From an uncultured Comamonadaceae bacterium (GTDB lineage Bacteria; Pseudomonadota; Gammaproteobacteria; Burkholderiales; Burkholderiaceae): 64,000 nucleotides of DNA. The notes beneath the pieces were generated by a model. That model had not been told where the DNA came from, searched no databases, and saw only the letters and a program-made list of their open reading frames with translations. The position numbers and the translations under genes are program-made. Of this stretch, positions 9,425 through 17,232 are shown one piece after another. Position 1 is the stretch's first letter; each line of letters opens with the position of its first letter. Where the stretch lies: contig CAMLSD010000010.1 in NCBI GenBank assembly GCA_946482595.1, positions 10,509 to 74,508 of the forward strand. Reading direction: 5' to 3'.

Positions 9425-10089
9425 CAGCCCAGCACCAGCGGGCCTCCCTTGGCCAGGGCCCGCTGATAGGCGGGCCGGGCGTGGATGCGCGCAAGGAAGT
9501 CGGTGAGCTTCGGGTAGCTGGCGTCCAGCCCGCCGCGTGCGGCCGAGGCTTCGAGCGGGAAGCTCATCTGGATGTCGGCCACGCTGAACTCGGGGCCGGC
9601 AAACCAGGGTCGTGTGGCCAGTTCAGCTTCCATGTACTGCAGGTGGCGCTTGATGTTGGGCGTGACGATCATCGCCTTGGCCTTGCCGGCGATGGCCGCG
9701 GCAATCGGGCGCACCAGCAGCGGCGCCTTGCGCTCGATGGTGTCGAACACCAGCTTCATCAGCAGCGGCGGCATCGCGCTGCCTTCGGCAAAGTGCATCC
9801 AGTAGGTGTAACGCAGCCACTCGGGGCTGCCGCTGGCCGGCTTGAGGCGGCCCTGGCCGTGGCGTTCGACCAGGTACTCCAGGATCGCCCCCGACTCGGC
9901 CAGCACCAGCTCACCCTCGACAATCACCGGCGACTTGCCCAGCGGATGCACCTTCTGCAGCGACGGGGGCGCGAGCATGGTCTGCGGGTCGCGCTGGTGG
10001 TGTTCGATCCGGTAGGGCAGGCCCAGCTCTTCCAGGAGCCACAGCACACGCTGCGAACGGGAGTTGTTCAGGTGGTGCAGAACGATCAT
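9424..10089 (-). CDS. Glutathione S-transferase
   Basis: Protein of 221 aa with the two GST domains: an N-terminal thioredoxin-like domain (VLHHLNNSRSQRVLWLLEEL, cis-Pro region GKSPVIVEG, and ESGAILEYL binding the gamma-Glu of GSH) and an all-helical C-terminal domain with GPEFSVADIQMSF. The catalytic Ser/Tyr is probably in the NNSRSQR segment. ATG 10089 gives the canonical N-terminus; an upstream in-frame start would add 12 residues. It heads the tightly overlapped AraC/NuoB-like group. The substrate is unknown. Confidence 0.9.
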   Translation of the reverse strand: MIVLHHLNNSRSQRVLWLLEELGLPYRIEHHQRDPQTMLAPPSLQKVHPLGKSPVIVEGELVLAESGAILEYLVERHGQGRLKPASGSPEWLRYTYWMHFAEGSAMPPLLMKLVFDTIERKAPLLVRPIAAAIAGKAKAMIVTPNIKRHLQYMEAELATRPWFAGPEFSVADIQMSFPLEASAARGGLDASYPKLTDFLARIHARPAYQRALAKGGPLVLG

Positions 10090-10134
10090 CGACGGGCCCG
10101 GCGCAGGTTGAAAAGCGCCAAGCATGCCATGAGA

Positions 10135-10698
10135 TCAACTGCCGGGGGTGTCCGAGGGGGATGGGTCGGCGCTGGCCGGGTCGGCCGCGTCCGTGGGGTC
10201 GGCCGCCTCGGTGGCCGCGGTCTCGGCGGCCGGTGCCGGCACGGGCGGCTTGAGCATGTCGATGTGCAGGATGCCGTCTTCGTCGTAGGGGTCACCGGCC
10301 GGTGAAAAGCCGAAACCGGCATAAAAGCCCTGCAGATGGGCCTGTGCCGAAATGCGGATGCCCGAGCGGGGGTACAGCACCTCGGCGCGTTCGACGGCCT
10401 CCTTGACGATGCGCCGGCCCAGGCCGGTGCCGCGATGGGCCGCGCTGGTCATGATGCGCCCGATCGACACCTCGGTGAACTTGGTGCCCGGGTCCAGCAC
10501 CCGCAGGCTGGCGGCGAGGCTGCGCTTGCCGTCCACCGTGTCCCACACCACCAGGTGCCAGGCCACCTTGTCCAGGCCGTCCGCCTCCTGGTAGGCACAG
10601 CGCTGCTCGACCACGAACACCGCTTCCCGTGCGGCGATCAGGTCGTAGAGGTCTTCGGCCTTCAGGCCGGGAAATCGAACCCATTGAGAAGTAAGCAT
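10135..10698 (-). CDS. elaA: GNAT-family N-acetyltransferase, ElaA type
   Basis: Protein of 187 aa. The core (1-150) follows E. coli ElaA closely: REAVFVVEQRCAYQEADG, the acetyl-CoA loop SAAHRGTGLGRRIV, and AQAHLQGFYAGFGF then YDEDGILHIDM. The acceptor substrate is not known for the family. The C-terminal ~37 residues form a Pro/Ala/Thr/Asp-rich unstructured tail that ElaA of enterics lacks. ATG 10698 was chosen because MLTSQWVRF aligns with the family start; an upstream start would add about 29 low-complexity residues. Confidence 0.88.
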   Translation of the reverse strand: MLTSQWVRFPGLKAEDLYDLIAAREAVFVVEQRCAYQEADGLDKVAWHLVVWDTVDGKRSLAASLRVLDPGTKFTEVSIGRIMTSAAHRGTGLGRRIVKEAVERAEVLYPRSGIRISAQAHLQGFYAGFGFSPAGDPYDEDGILHIDMLKPPVPAPAAETAATEAADPTDAADPASADPSPSDTPGS

Positions 10699-10824
10699 GG
10701 GCGTATTGTGAGGGTTGTGCCGGTGCGGCGTGGTGCATCCTGCTCCGGTAGAGTGTCGCCTTTGCCCAACGCCGCGGCGCGGCATGGCGCACCGGCGTCT
10801 GGGGCATTCCCGGAAGTTCCCCCC

Positions 10825-11139
10825 ATGTCAGACGACTACCAGATCGAGATCCCGGCGTCCTTCCAGGCGCTGTACGTGGACACCCGCGGGCGCCTGAGCG
10901 TGCCGCTGGCCGACTACCGGGCGCGCTACGAACTGTGTGAAGACCTGGCCCAGCACCTGGTCGATGTGGCGCGTGACATCCACTGGCGCATGGACCTGCC
11001 CGAAACCGAGGTGCTGACCCGCTGCCAGCAGGGGCTGCTGGCCGACTCCGGCCAGGTCAACGAGGCCGAGGCCCGCTGGGTGGTGCGTCGCCTGGCCGAA
11101 CTGCTGGGCTGGGATGCGGCCTGGGGGCGGCCGGACTGA
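10825..11139 (+). CDS. Small conserved protein of the Burkholderiales 'chaperone-associated' type
   Basis: Protein of 104 aa (MSDDYQIEIPASFQALYVD start). It resembles a small family common in Burkholderiales that databases often label 'ATPase with chaperone activity', although no ATPase motif is present here. It has an N-terminal beta segment, then helices RYELCEDLAQHLVDVA and a conserved C-terminus EARWVVRRLAELLGW. The function is not known. The last 83 bp overlap the 3' end of the convergent DUF3079 gene. Confidence 0.75.
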   Translation: MSDDYQIEIPASFQALYVDTRGRLSVPLADYRARYELCEDLAQHLVDVARDIHWRMDLPETEVLTRCQQGLLADSGQVNEAEARWVVRRLAELLGWDAAWGRPD

Positions 11140-11323
11140 GCCCGTTGGCCGCAGGCGGCGCGCCATCGCGCCAGTCGGCCCAGTCCTCGCCGAACAGTTC
11201 GACCGGATGGGGGGTGCGTTCCGAGCCATTGCCGCAGGCCAGCGAACCGGCCGGGCAATACAGGTCGCAGCCCCAGCAGTTGCGTTCGGGGTGTGCGGGA
11301 CGGATCGGGAACTTCCTGGCCAT
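11057..11323 (-). CDS. DUF3079 domain protein with C-terminal extension
   Basis: Protein of 88 aa. Residues 1-50 are a clear DUF3079 domain: KFPIRPAHPERNCWGCDLYC, then a third and a fourth Cys and HPVELFGEDWADW. The four cysteines could bind a metal. The family is usually about 60-70 aa; here the frame continues for roughly 35 Pro/Ala/Arg-rich residues through the 3' end of the convergent gene. That tail may be simple read-through of GC-rich antisense. The function is unknown. Confidence 0.78.
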   Translation of the reverse strand: MARKFPIRPAHPERNCWGCDLYCPAGSLACGNGSERTPHPVELFGEDWADWRDGAPPAANGLSPAAPRPHPSPAVRPGDAPPSGPRPR

Positions 11324-11456
11324 GGTGTAGCGGGTGCGGCATAGTGTGCTGCCGGGAGTACGCATGCGTCTTGGCCGGGATCAAACCATCGGCACGGCGA
11401 TGCGGCGTGTCGTCTGAATGGGCATGGCGGAGCTGGTGAGACCCGGAATGGACGGA

Positions 11457-12356
11457 ATGAAGATCGCGATCTTTGGTGCAGGTGCGGTGGGCTGCTACTA
11501 CGGTGGCATGCTGGCGCGGGCCGGGCAGGAGGTGGTGCTGGTCGGGCGCGCGCAGCATGTCGATGCGGTGCAGCGCGACGGGCTGCTGCTCGAGACCCAG
11601 GCCTTCACCGAGCGGGTGCGGCTGTCGGCCAGCACCGAGGCGGCGGCGGTGGCCGGTGCCGGTCTGGTGCTGGTGTGCGTGAAGTCGACCGCCACCGACG
11701 ACGCTGCCAACCAGTTGCGGGCCCACCTCGCGCCGTCGACCCGTGTGCTGAGTCTGCAGAACGGGGTCGACAATGCGCCGCGGCTGTCGGCGGCGCTGGG
11801 CCGCGAGGTCTTGCCTGCGGTGGTGTACGTGGCTGCGGCCATGTCCGGAGCGGGCCATGTGAAGCACAACGGCCGTGGCGAGCTGGTCATCGGTGAGGCC
11901 GAAGACGCTCAGGCGCTTGTGCAGCTGTTCGGCCAGGCCGGCGTGAGCGTGCAGGTATCTGCCAACGCCGTCGGGGCCCTGTGGTTCAAGCTGATCCTGA
12001 ACTGCGCATGGAATGCGCTGTCGGCGATCACCCAGCGGCCCTATGGCGAACTGGCTCCGGCCAGTGGCGTGCAGGCCGTGATGCGCGATGTGGTCGATGA
12101 ATGCCTGGCGGTGGCCCGGGCCAGCGCGGTGGACGTTCCCGGCGATGTGTGGGCGGCGGTGCAGGGAATCGCCCGCACCATGCCGATGCAGCGCTCATCG
12201 ACGGCGCAGGATCTGGCGGCCGGCAAGCCCAGCGAGATCGATCACCTCAATGGATACATCGTGCACCAGGGCCAGTTGCTGGGCGTGCCCACGCCGGTCA
12301 ACCGCACGCTGCACAGCCTGGTGCGCCTGCTGGAGTCGGCGCCCCGGCCCGCGTGA
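11457..12356 (+). CDS. panE: Ketopantoate reductase family (2-dehydropantoate 2-reductase)
   Basis: NADPH-dependent reductase of 299 aa. An N-terminal Rossmann fold (KIAIFGAGAVGCYYGGMLA) is followed by VCVKSTATDDA, the conserved SLQNGVDN segment, and the catalytic Lys region WFKLILNCAWNALSA in the C-terminal helical domain. Ketopantoate reductase makes pantoate for CoA synthesis, but many paralogues act on other 2-oxo acids. Start ATG 11457 begins directly at the Rossmann strand. It lies 29 bp upstream of a keto-enoate hydratase gene, which hints at a catabolic rather than biosynthetic paralogue. Confidence 0.8.
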   Translation: MKIAIFGAGAVGCYYGGMLARAGQEVVLVGRAQHVDAVQRDGLLLETQAFTERVRLSASTEAAAVAGAGLVLVCVKSTATDDAANQLRAHLAPSTRVLSLQNGVDNAPRLSAALGREVLPAVVYVAAAMSGAGHVKHNGRGELVIGEAEDAQALVQLFGQAGVSVQVSANAVGALWFKLILNCAWNALSAITQRPYGELAPASGVQAVMRDVVDECLAVARASAVDVPGDVWAAVQGIARTMPMQRSSTAQDLAAGKPSEIDHLNGYIVHQGQLLGVPTPVNRTLHSLVRLLESAPRPA

Positions 12357-12385
12357 ACCTTCCCTTCGACAGGAGCCCCGTTGCC

Positions 12386-13186
12386 ATGCACCCCGCCGAC
12401 ATCCTGACCCATCACGACCAGGCCACGCTGTGGCCCCAGCCCGCCTCGCGCCAGCCGGACTTCGATCTTGCCGCCGCCTACCGCGTGGCGCTGGCGGTGC
12501 GACAACAGCGCATCGATCGCGGTGAAACGCCGGTGGGCTTCAAGGTCGGTTTCACCAACCGGGGCATCTGGGCGCGCTATGACGTTTTCGCTCCGATCTG
12601 GGGCACGGTGTGGAACACCGGCATGCAGCTGGTCGATGACCACGGCGAACTGTCGTTGCAGGGCTGCTGCCAGCCCCGCCTCGAACCCGAGGCCGTGTTC
12701 GGCCTGCGTGCCACACCGCCTCAGGGCGCCACGCTGGCCGAGCTGTTCGACTGCCTGGACTGGGTGGCCCCGGGTTTCGAGATCGTGCAGTCGCACCTGG
12801 CCGACTGGAAGTTCAAGGCGCCCGACACGGTGGCCGATGGTGGCCTGCATGCGCGGCTGGTCGTGGGCACACGCGTCGCGGTGGCGCAGGTGGCCACCAC
12901 GCCCGAAGCCTTTGACGCCCTCCTGGCCCAGGCCGGTGTCGTGCTGACCTGCGACACGCGCGAAGTCGAGCGTGGGCACGGGGCGAACGTGCTGGGCTCG
13001 CCCCAGCAGGCGCTGCATCACTTCCTGCTCGAGCTCCAGCGCTGCCCCGGTGCACCCGAACTGCTGCCGGGCGATGTGGTCACCACCGGCACCTGGACCG
13101 ACGCCTGGCCCATCGCGGCCGGCCAGACCTGGGCGGCGGCGTTCGATGCGCCGCTTGCGCCGCTGTCGGTGCGCTTCACTGCGTGA
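12386..13186 (+). CDS. 2-keto-4-pentenoate hydratase / FAH-superfamily protein
   Basis: Protein of 266 aa of the fumarylacetoacetate hydrolase / 2-oxopent-4-enoate hydratase group. Visible features are GETPVGFKVGFTN, the metal-binding Glu region PRLEPEAVFGL, WVAPGFEIVQSH, and the C-terminal GDVVTTGTWTDAWPI. Such enzymes hydrate 2-hydroxydienoates from aromatic meta-cleavage or related oxo-acid pathways. It is transcribed with the upstream ketopantoate reductase paralogue and converges with the LysR gene (11-bp overlap at 13176-13186). Confidence 0.82.
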   Translation: MHPADILTHHDQATLWPQPASRQPDFDLAAAYRVALAVRQQRIDRGETPVGFKVGFTNRGIWARYDVFAPIWGTVWNTGMQLVDDHGELSLQGCCQPRLEPEAVFGLRATPPQGATLAELFDCLDWVAPGFEIVQSHLADWKFKAPDTVADGGLHARLVVGTRVAVAQVATTPEAFDALLAQAGVVLTCDTREVERGHGANVLGSPQQALHHFLLELQRCPGAPELLPGDVVTTGTWTDAWPIAAGQTWAAAFDAPLAPLSVRFTA

Positions 13187-14078
13187 GGTCCTCGCGGGCC
13201 TGGGCGAGGATCCACTGCGTGAAGGCCTCCACGGCCGGGTCATCGTCGCGTGCACGGTGCGAGCACACGTAGTAGCCGCGACCGGTGGACACGCACAGCG
13301 CAAAGGGTTGCACCAGCTCACCACGCGCCAGCTCGGCTTCGACCAGACAGGGCTGCAGGATGGCCGCGCCCATGCCGTCGCATGCAGCCACGATCATATT
13401 GTTGCTGAGGTCGAACCCGCTGCCCAGCCGCAGCCGCGGCGCGTCGACCCGTGCGGCCGCAAGCCACAGCCGCCAGTTGTCGGGAAAGTTGGTGTGGTGC
13501 AGCAGCACCTGCTTCACCAGGTCGCCGGGCGTGGTCAGCCGTGAGGCGATCTCGGGGGTGCAGACCGGTGTGATCTCGCGGCCGAGCAGGTAGCGGGCCG
13601 ACACGTTGCGCGGCCAACGCCTGTCGGGGCGCTTCAGCTCGATCCAGACGTCCACATCGTCGCGCTGGAAGTCTTCGTTGTGCCGGTACTGCCGCAGCTC
13701 GACGTCGATGCCCGGGTGCGCGGCATGGAAACGCTTGAGTCGCGGCATCAACCAGCGTGTGCCCAGCGTGGGCACCACACTCACCCGCAGCGCATGGCGC
13801 TGCAGCGGTGCACGCTGCAGCTCGATGAAGGCCTGTTCGAGCTGCAGCACGCCGGGTTCGATGCGCGCCCGCAGCGCCTGAGCCTGCGCATTGGGCACCA
13901 CGCCCTGTGCGCCGCGCTCGAACAGTGAACAACCCAGGCGCTTCTCGAGCCGCAGCACGGCCCGGCTCACCGCGGCCTGGGTGACGCACAGCTCCTCGGC
14001 CGCCTGGCGCATCGTGCCCCGCCTGCACACGGCCAGGAAGGCATGCAACTCCACGAGCGAGGCGGATCGGTATTTCAT
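13176..14078 (-). CDS. LysR-family transcriptional regulator
   Basis: Regulator of 300 aa. The N-terminal winged HTH at residues 5-65 (LVELHAFLAVCRRGTMRQAA, VTQAAVSRAVLRLEKRLG) resembles the GcvA-type group. The C-terminal periplasmic-binding-like effector domain starts near residue 92. ATG 14078 was chosen because it precedes the HTH by a normal distance. It is divergent from the N-formylglutamate amidohydrolase and binding-protein genes, which it probably controls from the ~94-bp intergenic region. Confidence 0.88.
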   Translation of the reverse strand: MKYRSASLVELHAFLAVCRRGTMRQAAEELCVTQAAVSRAVLRLEKRLGCSLFERGAQGVVPNAQAQALRARIEPGVLQLEQAFIELQRAPLQRHALRVSVVPTLGTRWLMPRLKRFHAAHPGIDVELRQYRHNEDFQRDDVDVWIELKRPDRRWPRNVSARYLLGREITPVCTPEIASRLTTPGDLVKQVLLHHTNFPDNWRLWLAAARVDAPRLRLGSGFDLSNNMIVAACDGMGAAILQPCLVEAELARGELVQPFALCVSTGRGYYVCSHRARDDDPAVEAFTQWILAQAREDLTQ

Positions 14079-14171
14079 GGTGATGACATTATGGCAACAC
14101 CATGAACGGATTTGTCGATTCCGCCAGCGGCATCGGGCTCGTACGCTGAAGGCCTTGTTCATCGCATCGAC

Positions 14172-15074
14172 GTGCTCACCGTGGAATCGAATCCTTTTGT
14201 CAGCCTGGTCCCGCCCCGCACCGCGCCCATCGCGCTGGTGTGCGATTCACCGCACAGCGGGATCTGGTACCCCGACGACTTCGGACACAGCGTGGCCTTG
14301 TCCGACCTGCGCAAATGCGAAGACACCTTGGTGGAGGCCTTGTGGTCGCAGGTGCCCGACGTCGGCGGCACCTTGATCCACGCGCGCTTCCCGCGCAGCT
14401 ACATCGACGTCAACCGGGCCGACACCGATGTGGAAGTCGACATGCTGAGCGAGCCCTGGCCCGCCGAAGCACGCCCCTCCGAGCGTTGCCTGACGCTGGG
14501 CAACGGGCTGGTGTTCAGCAAGACGACCACGCTGGCGCGCATCTACGATCGCAAGCTCAGCGTGCGGGAGGTGCAGCAACGCATCGATGCCTGCTGGGTG
14601 CCCTACCGCGCCGCGCTGCGCAACACCCTGCGAGCCACACGCACCGTCTTCGGACGGGCGTGGCACCTGAACCTGCACTCGATGCCCAGCAATGCCTACG
14701 AGCGCCTGGGGCGCACGTCCGCGGTGCCGCTGGCCGATGTCGTGCTCGGTGACCTGCACGGCCGCTCGTGCTCATCGGGCTTTGCGCAGTGCGTCAGCGA
14801 GGCCTTCCGTGCCCTGGGCTACCGGGTCGCACTGAACGATCCGTATGCCGGCCAGGACATCGTGCGCGAGCACGGGCAACCTGCCACAGGCGTCGAAAGC
14901 CTGCAGATCGAGATCAATCGCAAGCTGTACCTGAACGAAGAGACCCGCCTGCCCAATGCGGGCTACATGCGCACGCACGAGGACATTGGCCGTGTGCTTC
15001 GGGAGGTCGCCGACTACATCCAGGCCGAAATGGGCCGCCTGCCAACCGCTCAACCCACGGAGACCACACCATGA
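14172..15074 (+). CDS. N-formylglutamate amidohydrolase family enzyme
   Basis: Protein of about 300 aa of the N-formylglutamate amidohydrolase (HutG-type deformylase) family, which hydrolyses N-formyl-L-glutamate and related N-acyl amino acids. Motifs: VCDSPHSGIWYP with the metal-binding His, RSYIDVNRAD, and WHLNLHSMP. No good ATG is present. GTG 14172 or GTG 14181 are the likely starts and TTG 14112 is possible; the ribosome site is weak. The stop overlaps the next start by 4 bp (ATGA). Its partners are binding proteins rather than other hut genes, suggesting uptake and deacylation of an imported compound. Confidence 0.8.
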   Translation: MLTVESNPFVSLVPPRTAPIALVCDSPHSGIWYPDDFGHSVALSDLRKCEDTLVEALWSQVPDVGGTLIHARFPRSYIDVNRADTDVEVDMLSEPWPAEARPSERCLTLGNGLVFSKTTTLARIYDRKLSVREVQQRIDACWVPYRAALRNTLRATRTVFGRAWHLNLHSMPSNAYERLGRTSAVPLADVVLGDLHGRSCSSGFAQCVSEAFRALGYRVALNDPYAGQDIVREHGQPATGVESLQIEINRKLYLNEETRLPNAGYMRTHEDIGRVLREVADYIQAEMGRLPTAQPTETTP

Positions 15075-16063
15075 GCACCCACTTCACACGACGCCACGTC
15101 CTGGGGTCCACCGCCGGCCTGTTCGGCAGCGCGCTGCTGCCGGCCTGGGCACAGGCGCCACGCTATCCGCAGCGGCCCATCACGCTGGTGGTGCCGTTCG
15201 CGCCGGGTGGTTCGGTGGACATCTCCGGCCGCGCGATCGCCGATCGCCTGGGCAAGGTGCTCGGCCAGACCATCGTCATCGACAACCGGGGAGGAGCGGG
15301 CGGGGCCATCGGCAGCTCGCATGTCGCCAAGGCGGCGCCCGATGGCTACACGCTCATCGTCACGTCGCAGACGACCCATGCCGTCAACCCGGCGGTGTCA
15401 GCCAGTCTGCCGTACAACGCCGAGACCGACTTTGCGCCGGTCACGCTGATCGACCGCCTGGCGAACGTGCTGCTGATCAATGCCGCGCTGCCGGTCAGGA
15501 CCTTCGAGGAGTTCGTCGCCTACACGCGGGCCAACCCGGACAAGTGGAACTACGCCAGCTCGGGCAACGGCTCGGTGGCGCACCTGAGCATGGAGCTGCT
15601 CAAGGCCAAGCTGGGGCTGGGACTCACGCACGTCCCCTACAAGGGGGCCGGCGTGGCGCTGAACGACCTGCTGGCCGGGCTCGTCCAGGTGACCTGGAAC
15701 AACCTGACGTCCAACCTTTCGAACATCGCCAACGGCAAGCTCAGGGCGCTGGCGGTGGCCGCCCCCCAGCGCGTGGCGCAACTGCCCTCGGTGCCGACCT
15801 TTGCCGAACTGAAGCTGCCTGAGCTGAACCACACATCGTGGACTGGCCTGGCGGCGCCCGCCGGCACCCCGGACGCTGTCATCACGCGGTTGTTCGACGG
15901 CATGCGCACGGTGCTGAGCGACCCCGGGGCCAAGCCGGCCTGGGAGGCACGCGGCGCGATCCTGCCCGAAGTCATGACCCCGGCCCAGTACAGGCAGGAG
16001 ATCGCCGAGCGCATCCAGTTCTACCGAAACGTCATCAAGACGAACCGGATTGCGTTGACCTGA
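15071..16063 (+). CDS. Bug/TctC-family tripartite tricarboxylate-type solute-binding protein
   Basis: Periplasmic binding protein of 330 aa. The signal (FTRRHVLGSTAGLFGSALLP, cleavage around AWAQA) contains an Arg pair and may be a Tat or Sec signal. The mature part has the Bug signature: YPQRPITLVVPFAPGGSVDI, VIDNRGGAGG, DGYTLIVTS, and THVPYKGAGVALNDLLAG. The ligand is a carboxylate or amino-acid-like compound in known members. It is coupled to the deformylase by an ATGA overlap. No TctA/TctB membrane genes are nearby, as is usual for the many orphan Bug proteins of Burkholderiales. Confidence 0.9.
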   Translation: MSTHFTRRHVLGSTAGLFGSALLPAWAQAPRYPQRPITLVVPFAPGGSVDISGRAIADRLGKVLGQTIVIDNRGGAGGAIGSSHVAKAAPDGYTLIVTSQTTHAVNPAVSASLPYNAETDFAPVTLIDRLANVLLINAALPVRTFEEFVAYTRANPDKWNYASSGNGSVAHLSMELLKAKLGLGLTHVPYKGAGVALNDLLAGLVQVTWNNLTSNLSNIANGKLRALAVAAPQRVAQLPSVPTFAELKLPELNHTSWTGLAAPAGTPDAVITRLFDGMRTVLSDPGAKPAWEARGAILPEVMTPAQYRQEIAERIQFYRNVIKTNRIALT

Positions 16064-16072
16064 TGCTCAGGG

Positions 16073-16095
16073 CCGCCCGGCGCCGGGCCGGGCGG
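16073..16095 (+). terminator. GC-rich hairpin after the first Bug gene
   Basis: A perfect 9-bp stem (CCGCCCGGC at 16073-16081 with GCCGGGCGG at 16087-16095) and a 5-nt loop lie 10 bp past the stop codon. No U-tract follows, so this is not a canonical intrinsic terminator. It may attenuate transcription or protect the 3' end within the operon. Confidence 0.3.
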
Positions 16096-16191
16096 CATGA
16101 GGGCCTTGTCATGGGGGTCGCGCGGGTTGTGCGGGACGGGCTTCGGCACCGTCCTGCATCGCCGCGCCATGCGCACCAAGGGGCGGTGGAG

Positions 16192-17229
16192 ATGTCTTTC
16201 AATCGTCGCAATCTGATCTGTGCGGTCTCGGGCCTGCTGCTGGCGCCGTTGTCGGGGCGGGCCGCCACGCGCCAGCCGCCCTTGACGCTGCTGGATGCCT
16301 TCACGGCCGGCAGCAACTCCGACTACTTCTCCCGGGCCTTGGCCGTCGACCTGGCCCGGGCCATGGCGCGACCGGTGCTCGTCGAGAACCATGCGGGCGG
16401 TGGAGGGGCGGTGGGCGCCGAGCTGCTGGCGCGGTCGCCGGCCGACGGCAACGTGGTCGGCATGGCCTCGGTCAGCACCCTGGTGTCCAACCCGGCCGTC
16501 AACCGCAAGCTGCGTTACGACCCGCTGAATGACTTCACGCTGCTGACCACACTCGTCACCGTGCCAAGCGCCACCGTGGTGCCAGCGGACTCGCCGCTGC
16601 GCAGCCTGGAGGACACGATCGAGGCGGCCCGGTTGCGGCCCCGGGCGCTGACCTTCGGCAGCCCGGGCGTCGGGTCCGCCGGGCATGTGCAGCTGGCGTA
16701 CTTCTCGCACCTGGCGGGAGTGGCCTTCAACCATGTGCCCTATCGGGGCGGCGGCCCGATGCTGATCGACCTGCTCGCCGGGCGGATCGACGTGGCCAGC
16801 GGCAACATGCCCTTGCTGATGCCGCATGTCCGCCAGGGGCGGCTGCGTGTGCTGGCAGTGCGCAGCCTGGAGCGCCTGCCCTCGCTGGCGCACGCGCCCA
16901 CCTTCAAGGAGCTGGGCTTCGAGGCGGTGAGCCATCCGCTGTGGTTCGGCCTGGTGGGGCCGGCCGGCATGCCGCAGCCCGTGGCAGACGCCCTGAGCGA
17001 CGCCACCCGGCAGGCGGTGCAGTCCGACGCCTTCCGGCACAAGGCGATCTCGGTCGCAGCCACGGTGGAAACCAGCACGCCGCTGGCCTTTCGCGAGCGG
17101 GTGGATCGCTGGCTCCGCACCTACCGGGAGATGGTGCGTGTGGCCCGTGTGCAGCCCGAGCAGTCCACGCGCACCCGAGCCGTCGGGCCGATGAACGCCG
17201 GCCGGGGTGTGCCCCGGCAGGGAGCCTGA
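16192..17229 (+). CDS. Second Bug/TctC-family solute-binding protein
   Basis: Protein of 345 aa with a signal peptide (NRRNLICAVSGLLLAPLSGRA). The Bug fold signals are visible but diverged: DAFTAGSNSDYFSRALA in place of the usual PPGGxxD, VLVENHAGGGG, HVPYRGGGPMLIDLLAG and LGFEAVSHPLWFGLVGPAG. The divergent ligand loop suggests a different ligand from the upstream paralogue. A 30-residue C-terminal tail is extra. It is followed 3 bp later by a third binding-protein gene, so all are probably one operon. Confidence 0.85.
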   Translation: MSFNRRNLICAVSGLLLAPLSGRAATRQPPLTLLDAFTAGSNSDYFSRALAVDLARAMARPVLVENHAGGGGAVGAELLARSPADGNVVGMASVSTLVSNPAVNRKLRYDPLNDFTLLTTLVTVPSATVVPADSPLRSLEDTIEAARLRPRALTFGSPGVGSAGHVQLAYFSHLAGVAFNHVPYRGGGPMLIDLLAGRIDVASGNMPLLMPHVRQGRLRVLAVRSLERLPSLAHAPTFKELGFEAVSHPLWFGLVGPAGMPQPVADALSDATRQAVQSDAFRHKAISVAATVETSTPLAFRERVDRWLRTYREMVRVARVQPEQSTRTRAVGPMNAGRGVPRQGA

Positions 17230-17232
17230 ATC

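Noticed and set aside
16073..16095. Intrinsic terminator splitting the binding-protein operon
   Set aside because: There is no U-tract after the hairpin, and the next gene has the same orientation and function; it is kept only as a low-confidence hairpin.
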